This document shows positions 35,220 through 43,446 of a stretch of DNA of 64,000 nt, one piece after another. Location: assembly GCF_000024425.1 (NCBI RefSeq), contig NC_013946.1, positions 2,294,001 through 2,358,000 on the forward strand, in the 5' to 3' direction. The stretch is from Meiothermus ruber DSM 1279 (GTDB lineage: Bacteria > Deinococcota > Deinococci > Deinococcales > Thermaceae). The position numbers were made by a program, and so were the translations under genes. Every line of letters starts with the position of its first letter. Position 1 is the stretch's first letter. The notes under the pieces are model-generated. The model was not told the origin of the DNA. It saw only the letters and a list, made by a program, of their open reading frames with translations, and ran no database searches.

Positions 35220-35235
35220 TCATAAAGCAGTTGCC

Positions 35236-37110
35236 TTACTTGATGGCGATACCGCCAGCCTGGGCCTGGTCGTGGCGCTTGACGGCCCCACGGCTGGCCC
35301 AACCGATTTCCCAGGCGTTCCAGCCAGGGTAACCGTTGCCGCCAGAGTAGGTCGAGGCCACGTAGTTCACCAGACCGTTGCGCACCACCAGGAAGTTGGA
35401 GCGGAAGCGCAAGGGCAGGGCGGGCAGTTCCTCGGCCCAGATCTCCTGGGCACGGGCAAAGAGCTGCTTACGGCGGGCTTCATCGAACTCGAGCACGCCC
35501 TGGCTGGTCAGGCGGTCGAACTCGTCGTTGCGCTAGTTACCGATGTTCTGGCCGGCATAGTTGTTGTCCTTGGTGGGAATCTGCACCGCGCCGGTGTTGA
35601 GGTTCTTGTTCTGGAAGAGGCTGCCATCCTCGGCCAGGCTGCTTACCCAGGCGAACATGAACATCAACCACTTGCCTTCCTCACCCCGCTGGATGAAGTC
35701 GTCGGCGAAGACCACCGAGCTGGGGGCGTTGGCAGTCCTGACCGCAATGCCAACCTGCCGCCACTGCTCGATGAAGAGCTGCTGGGTACGCTCGCGAATG
35801 GCGTTGCCCGAGGTGGTCACCCAGTCCAGCTCAAAGCGCACCGTACGACCATCCACGGTACGTTGCAGGATACCGTCGGGACCGGGACGCCAGCCCACCT
35901 GGGCCAGTAGTTCGCGGGCGCGGGCCGGGTTGTACTCGTACTTCTTCACGTTGGGGTTAAAGAGCGGGTTGGAAGGCGCCACCCAGGTGTGCGAAACCGG
36001 CTCCGCCCCGTTGAAGAAGGCCTGCACCCAGGCGTCGCGGTTGATAGCGTAGAGCAAGGCCTGGCGGGTGCGCTTGTCATCCAGGGTCAGGTCGCGCACG
36101 CGCTGCACGTTGGTGAACTTGTTGATATCAATGTGTTCCCAGATGGCGCCCGGAATGGCCCAGATATCGAAGCGGCCGGGAGCGCGGGTGGTGAGCTGCT
36201 TGCTGCTGGCCTGGTCAGCCGAGATACCCACGGTGGAGGTGGCGTCAATCCCACCGCCCAGGATGGCCACCAAGAGCGAGTTGGTGTTCTGGATGATGCG
36301 GTAGGTCACACGCTGCACGTACTTATCAGCCCCGCCCTGGGGCACGATGGCGGTGAAGTTGGGGTTGCGCACCAGCTCGATGGAGCTGTTGGCGTTCCAG
36401 CGCTGCACCCGGAAGGGGCCGCTGTAGACCATACGCCCAGAGTTGATGGCCTGCACAGAGCCAAACTGCTGGAAGAAGTTACGGTACAGCTCGTTCAGGC
36501 GCTGGGCATCGCGGTCGGGGTTGAGGGGAGCCGCCGCCGCCTTGACCTTCTCCCACTCGGGACCCATCTTGTGCACAGGGGCATACCCGATGGGCGAGCC
36601 GTAGGTGTCATAGTAGTAGGCCGGCTCAAAGATGACGGTCATGTTCTGCTTGTCGCGCACCCGCAGGCTGACCCGCTCCCAGTAGTCCGGGTTGATCACG
36701 GCCATACCCTTGGCCTTGCCCACTTCGTAGTAGAAGGCGAAGTCGTCGGTGTCCAGGGGATCGCCGTCCGACCAGCGCAGGTTGGGCTTGAGGGTGATGT
36801 CGATCTCCAGGCGGCGCTTGCCCCCGCCGATATCGGTCACCCGCAGGCGACGGTTGGCCAGGGTGGGCACCTCGGTAGCCAGCACCGCCTCGTTCTCAGC
36901 CCGCAGGTTCTGCACGATCAGGGGCGCGAAGAGGTAGTTTTCGATCTCGGTCTTGATGGACTGGTTGGAGATCACGTTGAGGAAGTCGCCCCCCAGCACC
37001 CGCGGTTCTTGGGAAGCCCCAATCACCAGGCTGTTGTCGGCTGGGCCTGCCAGCGCTGCACCGGCCACCAAAGTTAGACCAAGTGCAACAATCTTGCTAT
37101 AACGGTTCAT
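35236..37110 (-). pseudogene. Substrate-binding protein paralogue interrupted by an in-frame TAG
   Basis: A 625-codon frame for a second SBP_bac_5 protein, starting with a signal peptide (MNRYSKIVALGLTLVAGAALAG) behind AAGGAGG. It is closely related to its downstream neighbour along its whole length. A TAG at 35535-35533 stops translation after 525 residues (…NNYAGQNIGN). The frame then continues 86 codons without another stop through RRKQLFARAQEIWAEE to the native end and terminator. The neighbour has Trp at the aligned position (GGWCNEEYDRL), so TGG to TAG, a single transition, explains it. It may be a true pseudogene, a strain polymorphism or a sequencing error. The truncated product would lack the last 100 residues. 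Confidence 0.85.
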
Positions 37111-37173
37111 CTAGCCTCCTTTGGGATTCTGCGCTTACACAGAATCGTTTAACTATGGCATTTTGCCGTCCCT

Positions 37174-37201
37174 ATTATAGCCATCCTGTTCAACCCGTCA
37201 A
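37174..37201 (-). promoter_or_regulatory. Strong sigma-70 promoter of the upstream binding-protein gene
   Basis: On the minus strand TTGACG (37201-37196) and TATAAT (37179-37174) are 16 bp apart. The untranslated leader would be about 57 nt, ending in the AAGGAGG ribosome binding site. This gene therefore uses a conventional leadered promoter, unlike many neighbours. Confidence 0.8.
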
Positions 37202-37387
37202 ATATCGCCTGAGTGAGCCATAAGCGTTCAGCCATTGAGCTTCTGTTTAGACAGACACGCCATTCTAGCCACTTGTCTCAGACTCATCCACCGGTTGGTG
37301 GATACCTACCCCCCCATCACGCCGCCGACAAAGCTTGGGATACCCCGCATCCGGGGGCTGTCTGGCCCTCTCTCTCACACTCAACAC

Positions 37388-37413
37388 GCTACCCGCCGCA
37401 AGCGGCGGGTAGC
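37388..37413 (-). terminator. Hairpin downstream of the Fe-S insertion gene
   Basis: GCTACCCGCC and GGCGGGTAGC form a perfect 10-bp stem with a 6-nt loop, 26 bp after the stop at 37439. No T-run follows, so termination is inferred from position. Confidence 0.5.
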
Positions 37414-37438
37414 GGTGTGGTGTAGGGGTGGTTAGGGG

Positions 37439-37831
37439 TCAGCCGCCGCAGCAGCCGCTGCTGCCCTCGCCCACGGGCGCTTTGGCTCCGTCGGTGCGGA
37501 ACGAATGGCCGCAGCCGCACGAGGAGGTGGCGTTGGGGTTATTGACGCTAAAGCCTCCCCCCATCAGATTTTCAACCCAGTCCACTTCGGAGCCTACCAG
37601 CAGGGGCAAAGACATACGATCCACCACCAGGCGCACCCCGTGCATCTCCACTACGGTGTCGCCCTCGAGCTCCCGTTCGTCTACCGCCATGCCGTACTGA
37701 TAGCCACTACAGCCCCCCGACTTGATAAACACCCGAATGGCCGCATCGGGTTTGTTGTAGCGGTGGAGAATCTCCTTGGCGCGCTCAGCCGCCAGGGGCG
37801 TAATGGAAAGCACCGTCTGCTCCTGAACCAC
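37439..37831 (-). CDS. erpA: Iron-sulfur cluster insertion protein (ErpA/IscA type)
   Basis: An A-type carrier that hands Fe-S clusters to apo-enzymes, 130 residues. The three conserved cysteines are Cys41 ([10 protein letters not shown]), Cys105 and Cys107 (SSCGCGHSF). [12 protein letters not shown] is typical. The protein has an extra Gly/Cys-rich tail (EGSSGCCGG) with two more Cys that the family usually lacks. I place the start at the GTG 37831, 6 nt after AAGGAGG; a TTG at 37837 would touch the Shine-Dalgarno. IspG in this window is one possible client. Confidence 0.9.
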   Translation of the reverse strand: MVQEQTVLSITPLAAERAKEILHRYNKPDAAIRVFIKSGGCSGYQYGMAVDERELEGDTVVEMHGVRLVVDRMSLPLLVGSEVDWVENLMGGGFSVNNPNATSSCGCGHSFRTDGAKAPVGEGSSGCCGG

Positions 37832-37927
37832 AAACAACCTCCTTATTCAAGAGTAACACTTCAGCAAAGCCGAAACGTAAGCAAGTGCACCCCAGCCAGC
37901 CGCCAGGCCACCCAGTAGTATGGGCTC

Positions 37928-39067
37928 ATGGAGATCGCCAAGGCCCAACAAGCCCTGCAAGAAGCCCGCATCCCCGGTTGGTTGCTCTACAGTTTCCAGG
38001 GTAGCAACGCGCTGGCGCTGGAAGCCCTGGGGCTACAGGGGCGGATGCTCAGCCGCCGCTTTGCCTATCTGATCCCGGCCCAGGGGGAACCCGTCTTAAT
38101 CGTACACGCCATCGAGAAAACCAGCTTCCCCGACCTGCCCGGCCAGTGGGTGGTCTTCTCGAGCTGGGAACAATTCGTCCGGGCCCTGCAAACCCATGTG
38201 GCGCCGCTGGGGCGCATTGCCATGGAGTACCACCCCGGTGGGGGGATCCCTTACCTCTCACGCATAGACGCCGGAACCCTGGAGCTGCTGCGGGGCATGG
38301 GGCTCGAGGTGGTCTCGTCAGCAGAAATCCTGCTGCAGTTCCAGACCTGGACACCCAGCGAGCTGGCCGCTCACAAGCGCGCAGCCGCCGGCATCGAGGC
38401 GGCCCTGGCGCATGCCCTGGGTTATGTGCGAAGCCGGCTCGACCAACCCCCCAGCGAGCTCGAGGTACAGGCGGAAATCTGCAAGGTCTTTGCGGCCAGG
38501 GGCCTGGTTTTCGATCATCCGGCTATGGTGGCCTACGGCCCCAACGCCGCCAACCCCCATCACAGCGTGGGGGAAAGCCGGCTCGAGCGGGGCCAGGTGA
38601 TGCTGATTGATCTATGGTGCAAGGAGCCCGGCGGCCCCTACGCCGACGTAACCTGGATGGCCGGTTGGGATGTATCCGATGAAATTCAGCGCGCCTGGGC
38701 GGTGGTGCGGAAGGCCCGGGACACCGCGCTCGAGCACTGCCGACAGGCCTATGCCGCTGGGCGGCAGCCCAGGGGGTTCGAACTCGACCGGGCAGCCCGG
38801 GAGGTAATCGAGCAGGCCGGTATGGGGGCCTATGTGCTGCACCGCACCGGCCACCATCTGGGTTTTAGCGCCACTCACGGCAACGGCACCCACCTCGACG
38901 ACCTCGAGACCCACGACACCCGCCCGCTGATCCCCGGCCTGGCCTTCACCATCGAGCCTGGGGTTTATCCGGGGCCTTTCGGCATCCGCAGTGAAATTAA
39001 TGTCTATCTGCACCCAAGCGGCCCCGAGGTGACCACCGGCCTGCAACAGGAGATGGAGCGGCTTTGA
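37928..39067 (+). CDS. M24 family metallopeptidase (Xaa-Pro aminopeptidase-like)
   Basis: A 379-residue peptidase with a creatinase-like N-terminal domain and a pita-bread catalytic domain. Metal ligands are visible in LIDLWCKEPGGPYADVTW (two Asp), RTGHHLGFSATHG (His), TIEPGVYPG (Glu) and IRSEINVY (Glu). Such enzymes remove residues N-terminal to proline or cleave Xaa-Pro dipeptides in the cytoplasm. TAGTAT (37916-37921) is 6 nt before the ATG, a leaderless start. With the M19 dipeptidase and peptide transporter it fits peptide use as nutrient. Confidence 0.92.
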   Translation: MEIAKAQQALQEARIPGWLLYSFQGSNALALEALGLQGRMLSRRFAYLIPAQGEPVLIVHAIEKTSFPDLPGQWVVFSSWEQFVRALQTHVAPLGRIAMEYHPGGGIPYLSRIDAGTLELLRGMGLEVVSSAEILLQFQTWTPSELAAHKRAAAGIEAALAHALGYVRSRLDQPPSELEVQAEICKVFAARGLVFDHPAMVAYGPNAANPHHSVGESRLERGQVMLIDLWCKEPGGPYADVTWMAGWDVSDEIQRAWAVVRKARDTALEHCRQAYAAGRQPRGFELDRAAREVIEQAGMGAYVLHRTGHHLGFSATHGNGTHLDDLETHDTRPLIPGLAFTIEPGVYPGPFGIRSEINVYLHPSGPEVTTGLQQEMERL

Positions 39068-39171
39068 GCACACACATCGTCCATAGAGCCGCACAATAGG
39101 TGTGCAACAGGGTTCCGCTCTGGCCGAACCTACAGTCTATACCCTGGGTCGTTGTATGCTTTCAGGCGGTT

Positions 39172-40113
39172 ATGGAACGACCCCTGATGGTATTTAGCGG
39201 ACAGTCCAACCTACCCCTGGCCCAAGAAATAGCCGATAACCTGGGGGTTCCTCTTGGCAAAAGCATCACCGAGCGCTTTGCCAACGACTGTCTCTTCGTC
39301 CGATACGAACAAAGCCTCCGCGAGGGCGATATTTTTATCATCCAATCGCTCACCCCCCCGGTGCAGGATCACCTGGTAGAACTCCTGATGATGATCGACG
39401 CGGCTAAAAGCAGCAGCGCGGCCCGGGTCACGGCGGTCATTCCTTATTACTCCTATGCCCGCAGCGACAAAAAAGACGCCCCCCGCATCTCGATTGCGGC
39501 AAGGCTGGTCGCCGACCTGATCCAGGCCGCCGGAGCCGACCGGGTGCTGACCATGACGCTTCACTCGGCCCAGGTGCACGGGTTTTTCAAGGTTCCTGTA
39601 GACCACCTTTCCGCCGAGCCGGTCATCGCCAACTACTTTGCCACCCGTGTAGAAAAGCTGGAAAATGCCGTGGTAGTAGCGCCCGACGCTGGCGATCTCA
39701 AGCGGGCCAGTTCGCTGGCCCGCCGCCTGGCCCTGCCCATTGCCTTCATCGATAAGCAGCGACTGTCCGATACCGAGGTGACCTCGAGGGGGCTGGTCGG
39801 CGACGTGCGGGGTAAAACCGCCCTGGTCATAGACGACGAGGTCTCGACGGCCGGAACCCTGGTTCAGGCCGCCGAATCCCTGGTACAAAACGGAGCCCAG
39901 GCGGTTTATGCCGCTTTTACCCACGGCGTGTACGTGGGCCCCGCCATCGACCGGATCGACAAAGCCCCCATTGTAGAGGTGGCGGCCACCAACACCTGCA
40001 CCTACAAAGCCCGGCCCAGCAGCAAAATCAAGCAGCTCAGCGTAGGGCCCCTCTTCGCCGAGGCCATCTGGCGCATACACCGGGGGGAGTCGGTCTCGAG
40101 CCTCTTCACATAA
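39172..40113 (+). CDS. prs: Ribose-phosphate pyrophosphokinase
   Basis: Makes PRPP from ribose-5-phosphate and ATP, the precursor for purines, pyrimidines, His and Trp. [20 protein letters not shown] opens the first fold, and [29 protein letters not shown] and the PRPP loop [12 protein letters not shown] are present. At 313 residues it has normal length. I use the ATG at 39172; an upstream extension to 39100 lacks family sequence, and an ATG at 39187 is also possible. It would supply PurF, encoded at 58.4 kb. Confidence 0.94.
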   Translation: MERPLMVFSGQSNLPLAQEIADNLGVPLGKSITERFANDCLFVRYEQSLREGDIFIIQSLTPPVQDHLVELLMMIDAAKSSSAARVTAVIPYYSYARSDKKDAPRISIAARLVADLIQAAGADRVLTMTLHSAQVHGFFKVPVDHLSAEPVIANYFATRVEKLENAVVVAPDAGDLKRASSLARRLALPIAFIDKQRLSDTEVTSRGLVGDVRGKTALVIDDEVSTAGTLVQAAESLVQNGAQAVYAAFTHGVYVGPAIDRIDKAPIVEVAATNTCTYKARPSSKIKQLSVGPLFAEAIWRIHRGESVSSLFT

Positions 40114-40194
40114 CCACCTTCTTGAACAGATCAAAACACCGGGGCCAAGAAAGCCGCCGCTGGGGTTGCCTCTTCGGGGTGCGCTCCTACGCCT

Positions 40195-40263
40195 TTCGGT
40201 CGGCCTGAAGCCCTCACTGTTGATTACACCCAAAGGCGAAGGGTTCAAGCGGAACCGGTATCA
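40195..40263. repeat. REP-like palindromic repeat, copy 2
   Basis: A 69-bp unit starting TTCGGTCGGC and ending TTCAAGCGGAACCGGTATCA, related to 35119-35188. It lies between the 8-bp inverted repeat AGCCGCCG (40152-40159) and CGGCGGCT (40274-40281). The rest of 40114-40346 has no gene. Confidence 0.6.
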
Positions 40264-40305
40264 ACCCCCTGGCCGGCGGCTGGGGGCGTATAAAACTCAG
40301 CAGAT

Positions 40306-40336
40306 ACCCGCTCATAGCGCGTCCAATCGAGCGGGT
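40306..40336. terminator. Inverted repeat between prs and the LCP gene
   Basis: ACCCGCTC (40306-40313) and GAGCGGGT (40329-40336) form a perfect 8-bp stem with a 15-nt loop between convergent genes. It has no T-run; terminator role inferred from position. Confidence 0.35.
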
Positions 40337-40346
40337 CGGAACCCTT

Positions 40347-41516
40347 CTACTGGCTCGGCCCATTGGGGTTGACCAGATCGGCCCCAATGCGCACCGTCAG
40401 ATCGGCGTACAGAGCCGCTTCGCCCGAGACCCGCGCAGGCAGCCCGATGGCCCCGCCCAGCACCTCGGCCAGCTCGGCCTCACCGTTGGTCAACACCTCG
40501 CTGTGCGGGGGGGTGGTCTCGATTTCCCGCAGCAGCACCCGGAGCCCCAGCCCCCGCAGTTTGCCCCGCATCTCTATGGCTGCGGACTCCTGCGGTGCGG
40601 CATAAAGCACCACGGCTTCGCGGCCCCGTAAATCCTCCAGGCTGGCTTTGGTCGCTTCCGGCGCATCGGCGAAGTAGCGCTGAACCAGTTTTTGCAGCTC
40701 GGCCCGATCCACCTCCCAGCCCTGGCCGAAGCGGCCGGGGGTCAGAAAGGAGACCAACTGGGGTTGCTGTATGGCAAAACCCATCAGGCTGGCAATCTGT
40801 GTGCGGGTCAGATCGGTGCGGATGTTCTGCTCCACGCTGGCGATGGCCTGTGGCAGGCGTAACAGGCCGCTGGGCGTGAGAACTTGCTGCTTTAGAGCAT
40901 GAAAGAAGTTCTGCTGACGCTGAATGCGGCCAATATCGCCCAAAGCGTCATGGCGAAAGCGCAAGTAGCCCTCGGCCTGCACCCCATTGAGTTGTTGGCA
41001 GCCGGGCTCGAGGTTGATGTCCAGTTTTGCGGCCTCATCCCTGTACTGCATGGCTTTCTCCACGCAAACGGTGATGCCCCCCAAGGCGTCCACCCCGTTG
41101 CGGATGGCCTCTACGCTGACCGCCAGATAGGCGTCGATCTCTACCCCTGTCAGGCTGCTTACCACCTGCTTGGCCAGGTCGGGGCCGCCAAACTTGTTGG
41201 CGTGGTTGATGATGTACCAACCATAGCCGGGAATCCGCACGTACACATCCCTGGGAATCGAGAGCACCACAATGCGCTTGGCCGTTGGGTCGAAGCGCAC
41301 CAGCAGGTTCACATCCGACAGGCCACGAAAGTTCTCGGGTGCGCGCTGATGGTAATACCTGTACTCGGGCGCCACCCCCAGCACCAGGAGGTTGAGGGGG
41401 CGATCCAGGTTACGCGGCAAAGTGCCGTAGCGCAGCAAGGGTTGAAGCAAGGGATAGGCCCACCAGGCCGCCGCTGCCAGAAGAAGCAGAACCAGAAAGA
41501 GGACGACACGCCGCAT
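40347..41516 (-). CDS. LytR-CpsA-Psr (LCP) family protein
   Basis: A 389-residue envelope enzyme of the type that attaches glycopolymers to peptidoglycan. It has an N-terminal membrane anchor (about 3-25). The LCP domain shows LNLLVLGV, SDVNLLVRFDP with catalytic-type Asp, IVVLSIPRDVYVRIPGYG, INHANKFGGPDL, and RFRHDALGDIGRIQRQQ. A C-terminal LytR_C-type domain (about 300-389) follows. The bulk of the protein should lie outside the cytoplasmic membrane. The glycopolymer in this organism is unknown. Confidence 0.9.
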   Translation of the reverse strand: MRRVVLFLVLLLLAAAAWWAYPLLQPLLRYGTLPRNLDRPLNLLVLGVAPEYRYYHQRAPENFRGLSDVNLLVRFDPTAKRIVVLSIPRDVYVRIPGYGWYIINHANKFGGPDLAKQVVSSLTGVEIDAYLAVSVEAIRNGVDALGGITVCVEKAMQYRDEAAKLDINLEPGCQQLNGVQAEGYLRFRHDALGDIGRIQRQQNFFHALKQQVLTPSGLLRLPQAIASVEQNIRTDLTRTQIASLMGFAIQQPQLVSFLTPGRFGQGWEVDRAELQKLVQRYFADAPEATKASLEDLRGREAVVLYAAPQESAAIEMRGKLRGLGLRVLLREIETTPPHSEVLTNGEAELAEVLGGAIGLPARVSGEAALYADLTVRIGADLVNPNGPSQ

Positions 41517-41577
41517 ATCCTTGCTAGTTTAGCCCAACAAGGGTGAGAAAAACCGATCCGCCAGAGTTAAGGGGTGA

Positions 41578-42468
41578 CTAGTCCAGGGTAAAGCGGGGTT
41601 CCGTCTCGTGCAGGCGCACCCGGCGGATGATGCGCTGGTCGTGTTCGGTATCGTGGGTGCTAGCGATGACCGTGACGTAGTCGCGGATGGGGCTGCGCAA
41701 TACCTTTTTGGTTAGCACCTCCTCTACCTGGAAGATGCCCGCGGAGTTGTTCATGATCACCCGTATCTCCACCGGCACCTGCTCCCCTTTTAGAATCTGC
41801 ACCTCGTCAACGGCCAGGGCGCTGATCGAATGAATGTCTACCGAACCCAGGGCAAAAGCCTTGCGCCCCCGGCCCTTGGAGATATCGGTTCCATCGGCCA
41901 CGGCGGTGATACCCGCCTCGATGGTCAGAGGCTCAGGCTCGAGGTCGTGGCTGTTGATCGAGTGCAGCATAAAAGCCCGCAGCTCGATGCGCTGCTCGGG
42001 GTCGCGGTAGAGTTTTTCTAATATCCTGTCCAGGATGGGAATGGCCAGCATCACGCTGAAGGACTCGTGGCGCACCCGGTGCACCTGGTTTCCGATGTCA
42101 TGCAGCATGGTGGAGAGCAGCACGGTGAGAAAAGCGTCGTCCAGATCACCCACACCACTCTCCATCACGTCGGGCTTGACCCCGTGGTCGACCAGTAGCT
42201 GCAGAATGGTCACGCTGGCTGCACCGGTCAGCAGGGCGTGCACCCTTCCGTGGTCGTTGTAGCCCAGCTTGCGCACGGTAATGTAGTTGGCCATATCCCA
42301 GTGGCCCCGGGCCTCGGAGTCGGCGGTGAGCATCTCGTAGGCAGCCAGCGCCTTGGGGTAGCGTTGCAAGCCCTCGCGGATGGCCAGATCGGCCTCGACG
42401 TAGAGCTTGGCCTTGGGCTGGGTAACCTGAACCGTGCGTTCGTTCATAACCGTGCCGCCATCGCTCAT
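41578..42468 (-). CDS. HD superfamily phosphohydrolase
   Basis: A 296-residue protein with an HD metal-binding domain in the first two thirds: DHGRVHALLTG, MLHDIGNQVHR, HESFSVMLA and HSINSHDL supply His/Asp ligands. The C-terminal part (about 210-296) is a beta-rich extension (EQVPVEIRVIMNNSAGIFQVEEVLTKKVL). This layout resembles a conserved group of metal-dependent phosphohydrolases shared with archaea; substrate unknown. TACCAT (42480-42475) lies 6 nt before the ATG, a leaderless start. Confidence 0.82.
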   Translation of the reverse strand: MSDGGTVMNERTVQVTQPKAKLYVEADLAIREGLQRYPKALAAYEMLTADSEARGHWDMANYITVRKLGYNDHGRVHALLTGAASVTILQLLVDHGVKPDVMESGVGDLDDAFLTVLLSTMLHDIGNQVHRVRHESFSVMLAIPILDRILEKLYRDPEQRIELRAFMLHSINSHDLEPEPLTIEAGITAVADGTDISKGRGRKAFALGSVDIHSISALAVDEVQILKGEQVPVEIRVIMNNSAGIFQVEEVLTKKVLRSPIRDYVTVIASTHDTEHDQRIIRRVRLHETEPRFTLD

Positions 42469-42543
42469 ACCCTGATGGTAGGGCCTAAAGGTTTAATGTG
42501 CCGTGATAAAAGCCACAGGCGCCGCATCCAGCTCGAGACCCTT

Positions 42544-43347
42544 TCACTCCCCTTTAAACTGCGCCGGGCGCTTTTCCAGGAAGGCCCTGGTGCCCTCGCG
42601 CATATCCTGGGTCGCACAGGCCAGGCCAAACAGATCGGCCTCGACCTCGAGGGCCTCCTGCAAATCCAGGTTCTCACCCCGCCCCACCGCCTCCTTAGCC
42701 AAGGCCAGGGCCACCGGGCCGTTTTTCAAGATGGCCGCAGCCAGCTCCTTGGCGGTCTGCAGGGCATCCTCGCCCACCCGGTTGACCAGGCCCAGGCCCA
42801 GGGCTTCCTCGGCAGGTACGTGCCGCCCGGTAAAAATGAGATCCAGGGCGCGGCCCCGGCCTACCAGGCGCGGCAGGCGCTGGGTTCCTCCAAAGCCAGG
42901 GATGATGCCCAGCCCCACCTCAGGAAGGCCCAGCTTGGCGTTGCGGCTGGCGACCCGCAGGTCACAGGCCAGGGCCAGCTCGAGCCCACCCCCCAGGGCA
43001 TAGCCGTTGATGGCCGCGATGCTGGGCACCGGCAGGGCTGCAATCTCGTTGAAAACCGACTGGCCCATAATGGCAAACTCCCGCGCAGCAAACACATCCT
43101 GCAGGCTGGCAATCTGGGCGATATCGGCTCCCGCCACAAAAGCCTTACCTTCTCCGGTAAAGATGGCTACTTTTACCTCGGGATCCTGGGTGATGACCTC
43201 GGTCACGCTAGCCAGTTCGATAAGCAGATCCTGGTTGAGGGCGTTGAGGGCCTGGGGGCGGCTGATGGTGACAATACCCATCCCGTCCTCGACCCGGTAG
43301 GTCAGGTACTCGAATTCGGGCAGCTCGAGTTCAAAGGTCTGTGCCAT
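42544..43347 (-). CDS. Enoyl-CoA hydratase/isomerase family protein
   Basis: A 267-residue crotonase-fold protein. [30 protein letters not shown] (oxyanion hole), [20 protein letters not shown] and [23 protein letters not shown] (catalytic Glu region) are intact. It probably hydrates trans-2-enoyl-CoA in beta-oxidation. GGAGG lies 6 nt before the ATG at 43347; an upstream extension to 43440 is not family-like. It would act between an acyl-CoA dehydrogenase, not seen here, and the thiolase at 20.9 kb. Confidence 0.92.
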   Translation of the reverse strand: MAQTFELELPEFEYLTYRVEDGMGIVTISRPQALNALNQDLLIELASVTEVITQDPEVKVAIFTGEGKAFVAGADIAQIASLQDVFAAREFAIMGQSVFNEIAALPVPSIAAINGYALGGGLELALACDLRVASRNAKLGLPEVGLGIIPGFGGTQRLPRLVGRGRALDLIFTGRHVPAEEALGLGLVNRVGEDALQTAKELAAAILKNGPVALALAKEAVGRGENLDLQEALEVEADLFGLACATQDMREGTRAFLEKRPAQFKGE

Positions 43348-43446
43348 TGCATACCTCCATGGGGCTCCCAGGCGCAACAGTTGACGCCGTATGCAGGGGC
43401 CGTGCCTGCCCAGCATAGCAGAGCCTGATTGCAGCCGCACGCCGCC

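Larger units (their letters stand above)
37111..37438. other. Intergenic region: promoter, palindrome and hairpin
   Basis: No gene is seen in these 328 bases. From the left they hold the minus-strand promoter of the binding-protein paralogue (37174-37201), a perfect palindrome ATCCACC-GGTT-GGTGGAT (37285-37302), and a GC-rich hairpin after the Fe-S gene (37388-37413). Confidence 0.7.

Noticed and set aside
35236-37110. Programmed recoding (pyrrolysine or selenocysteine) at the TAG
   Set aside because: Pyrrolysine is not expected in this phylum, selenocysteine uses TGA, and a Trp-to-stop transition explains the site more simply.
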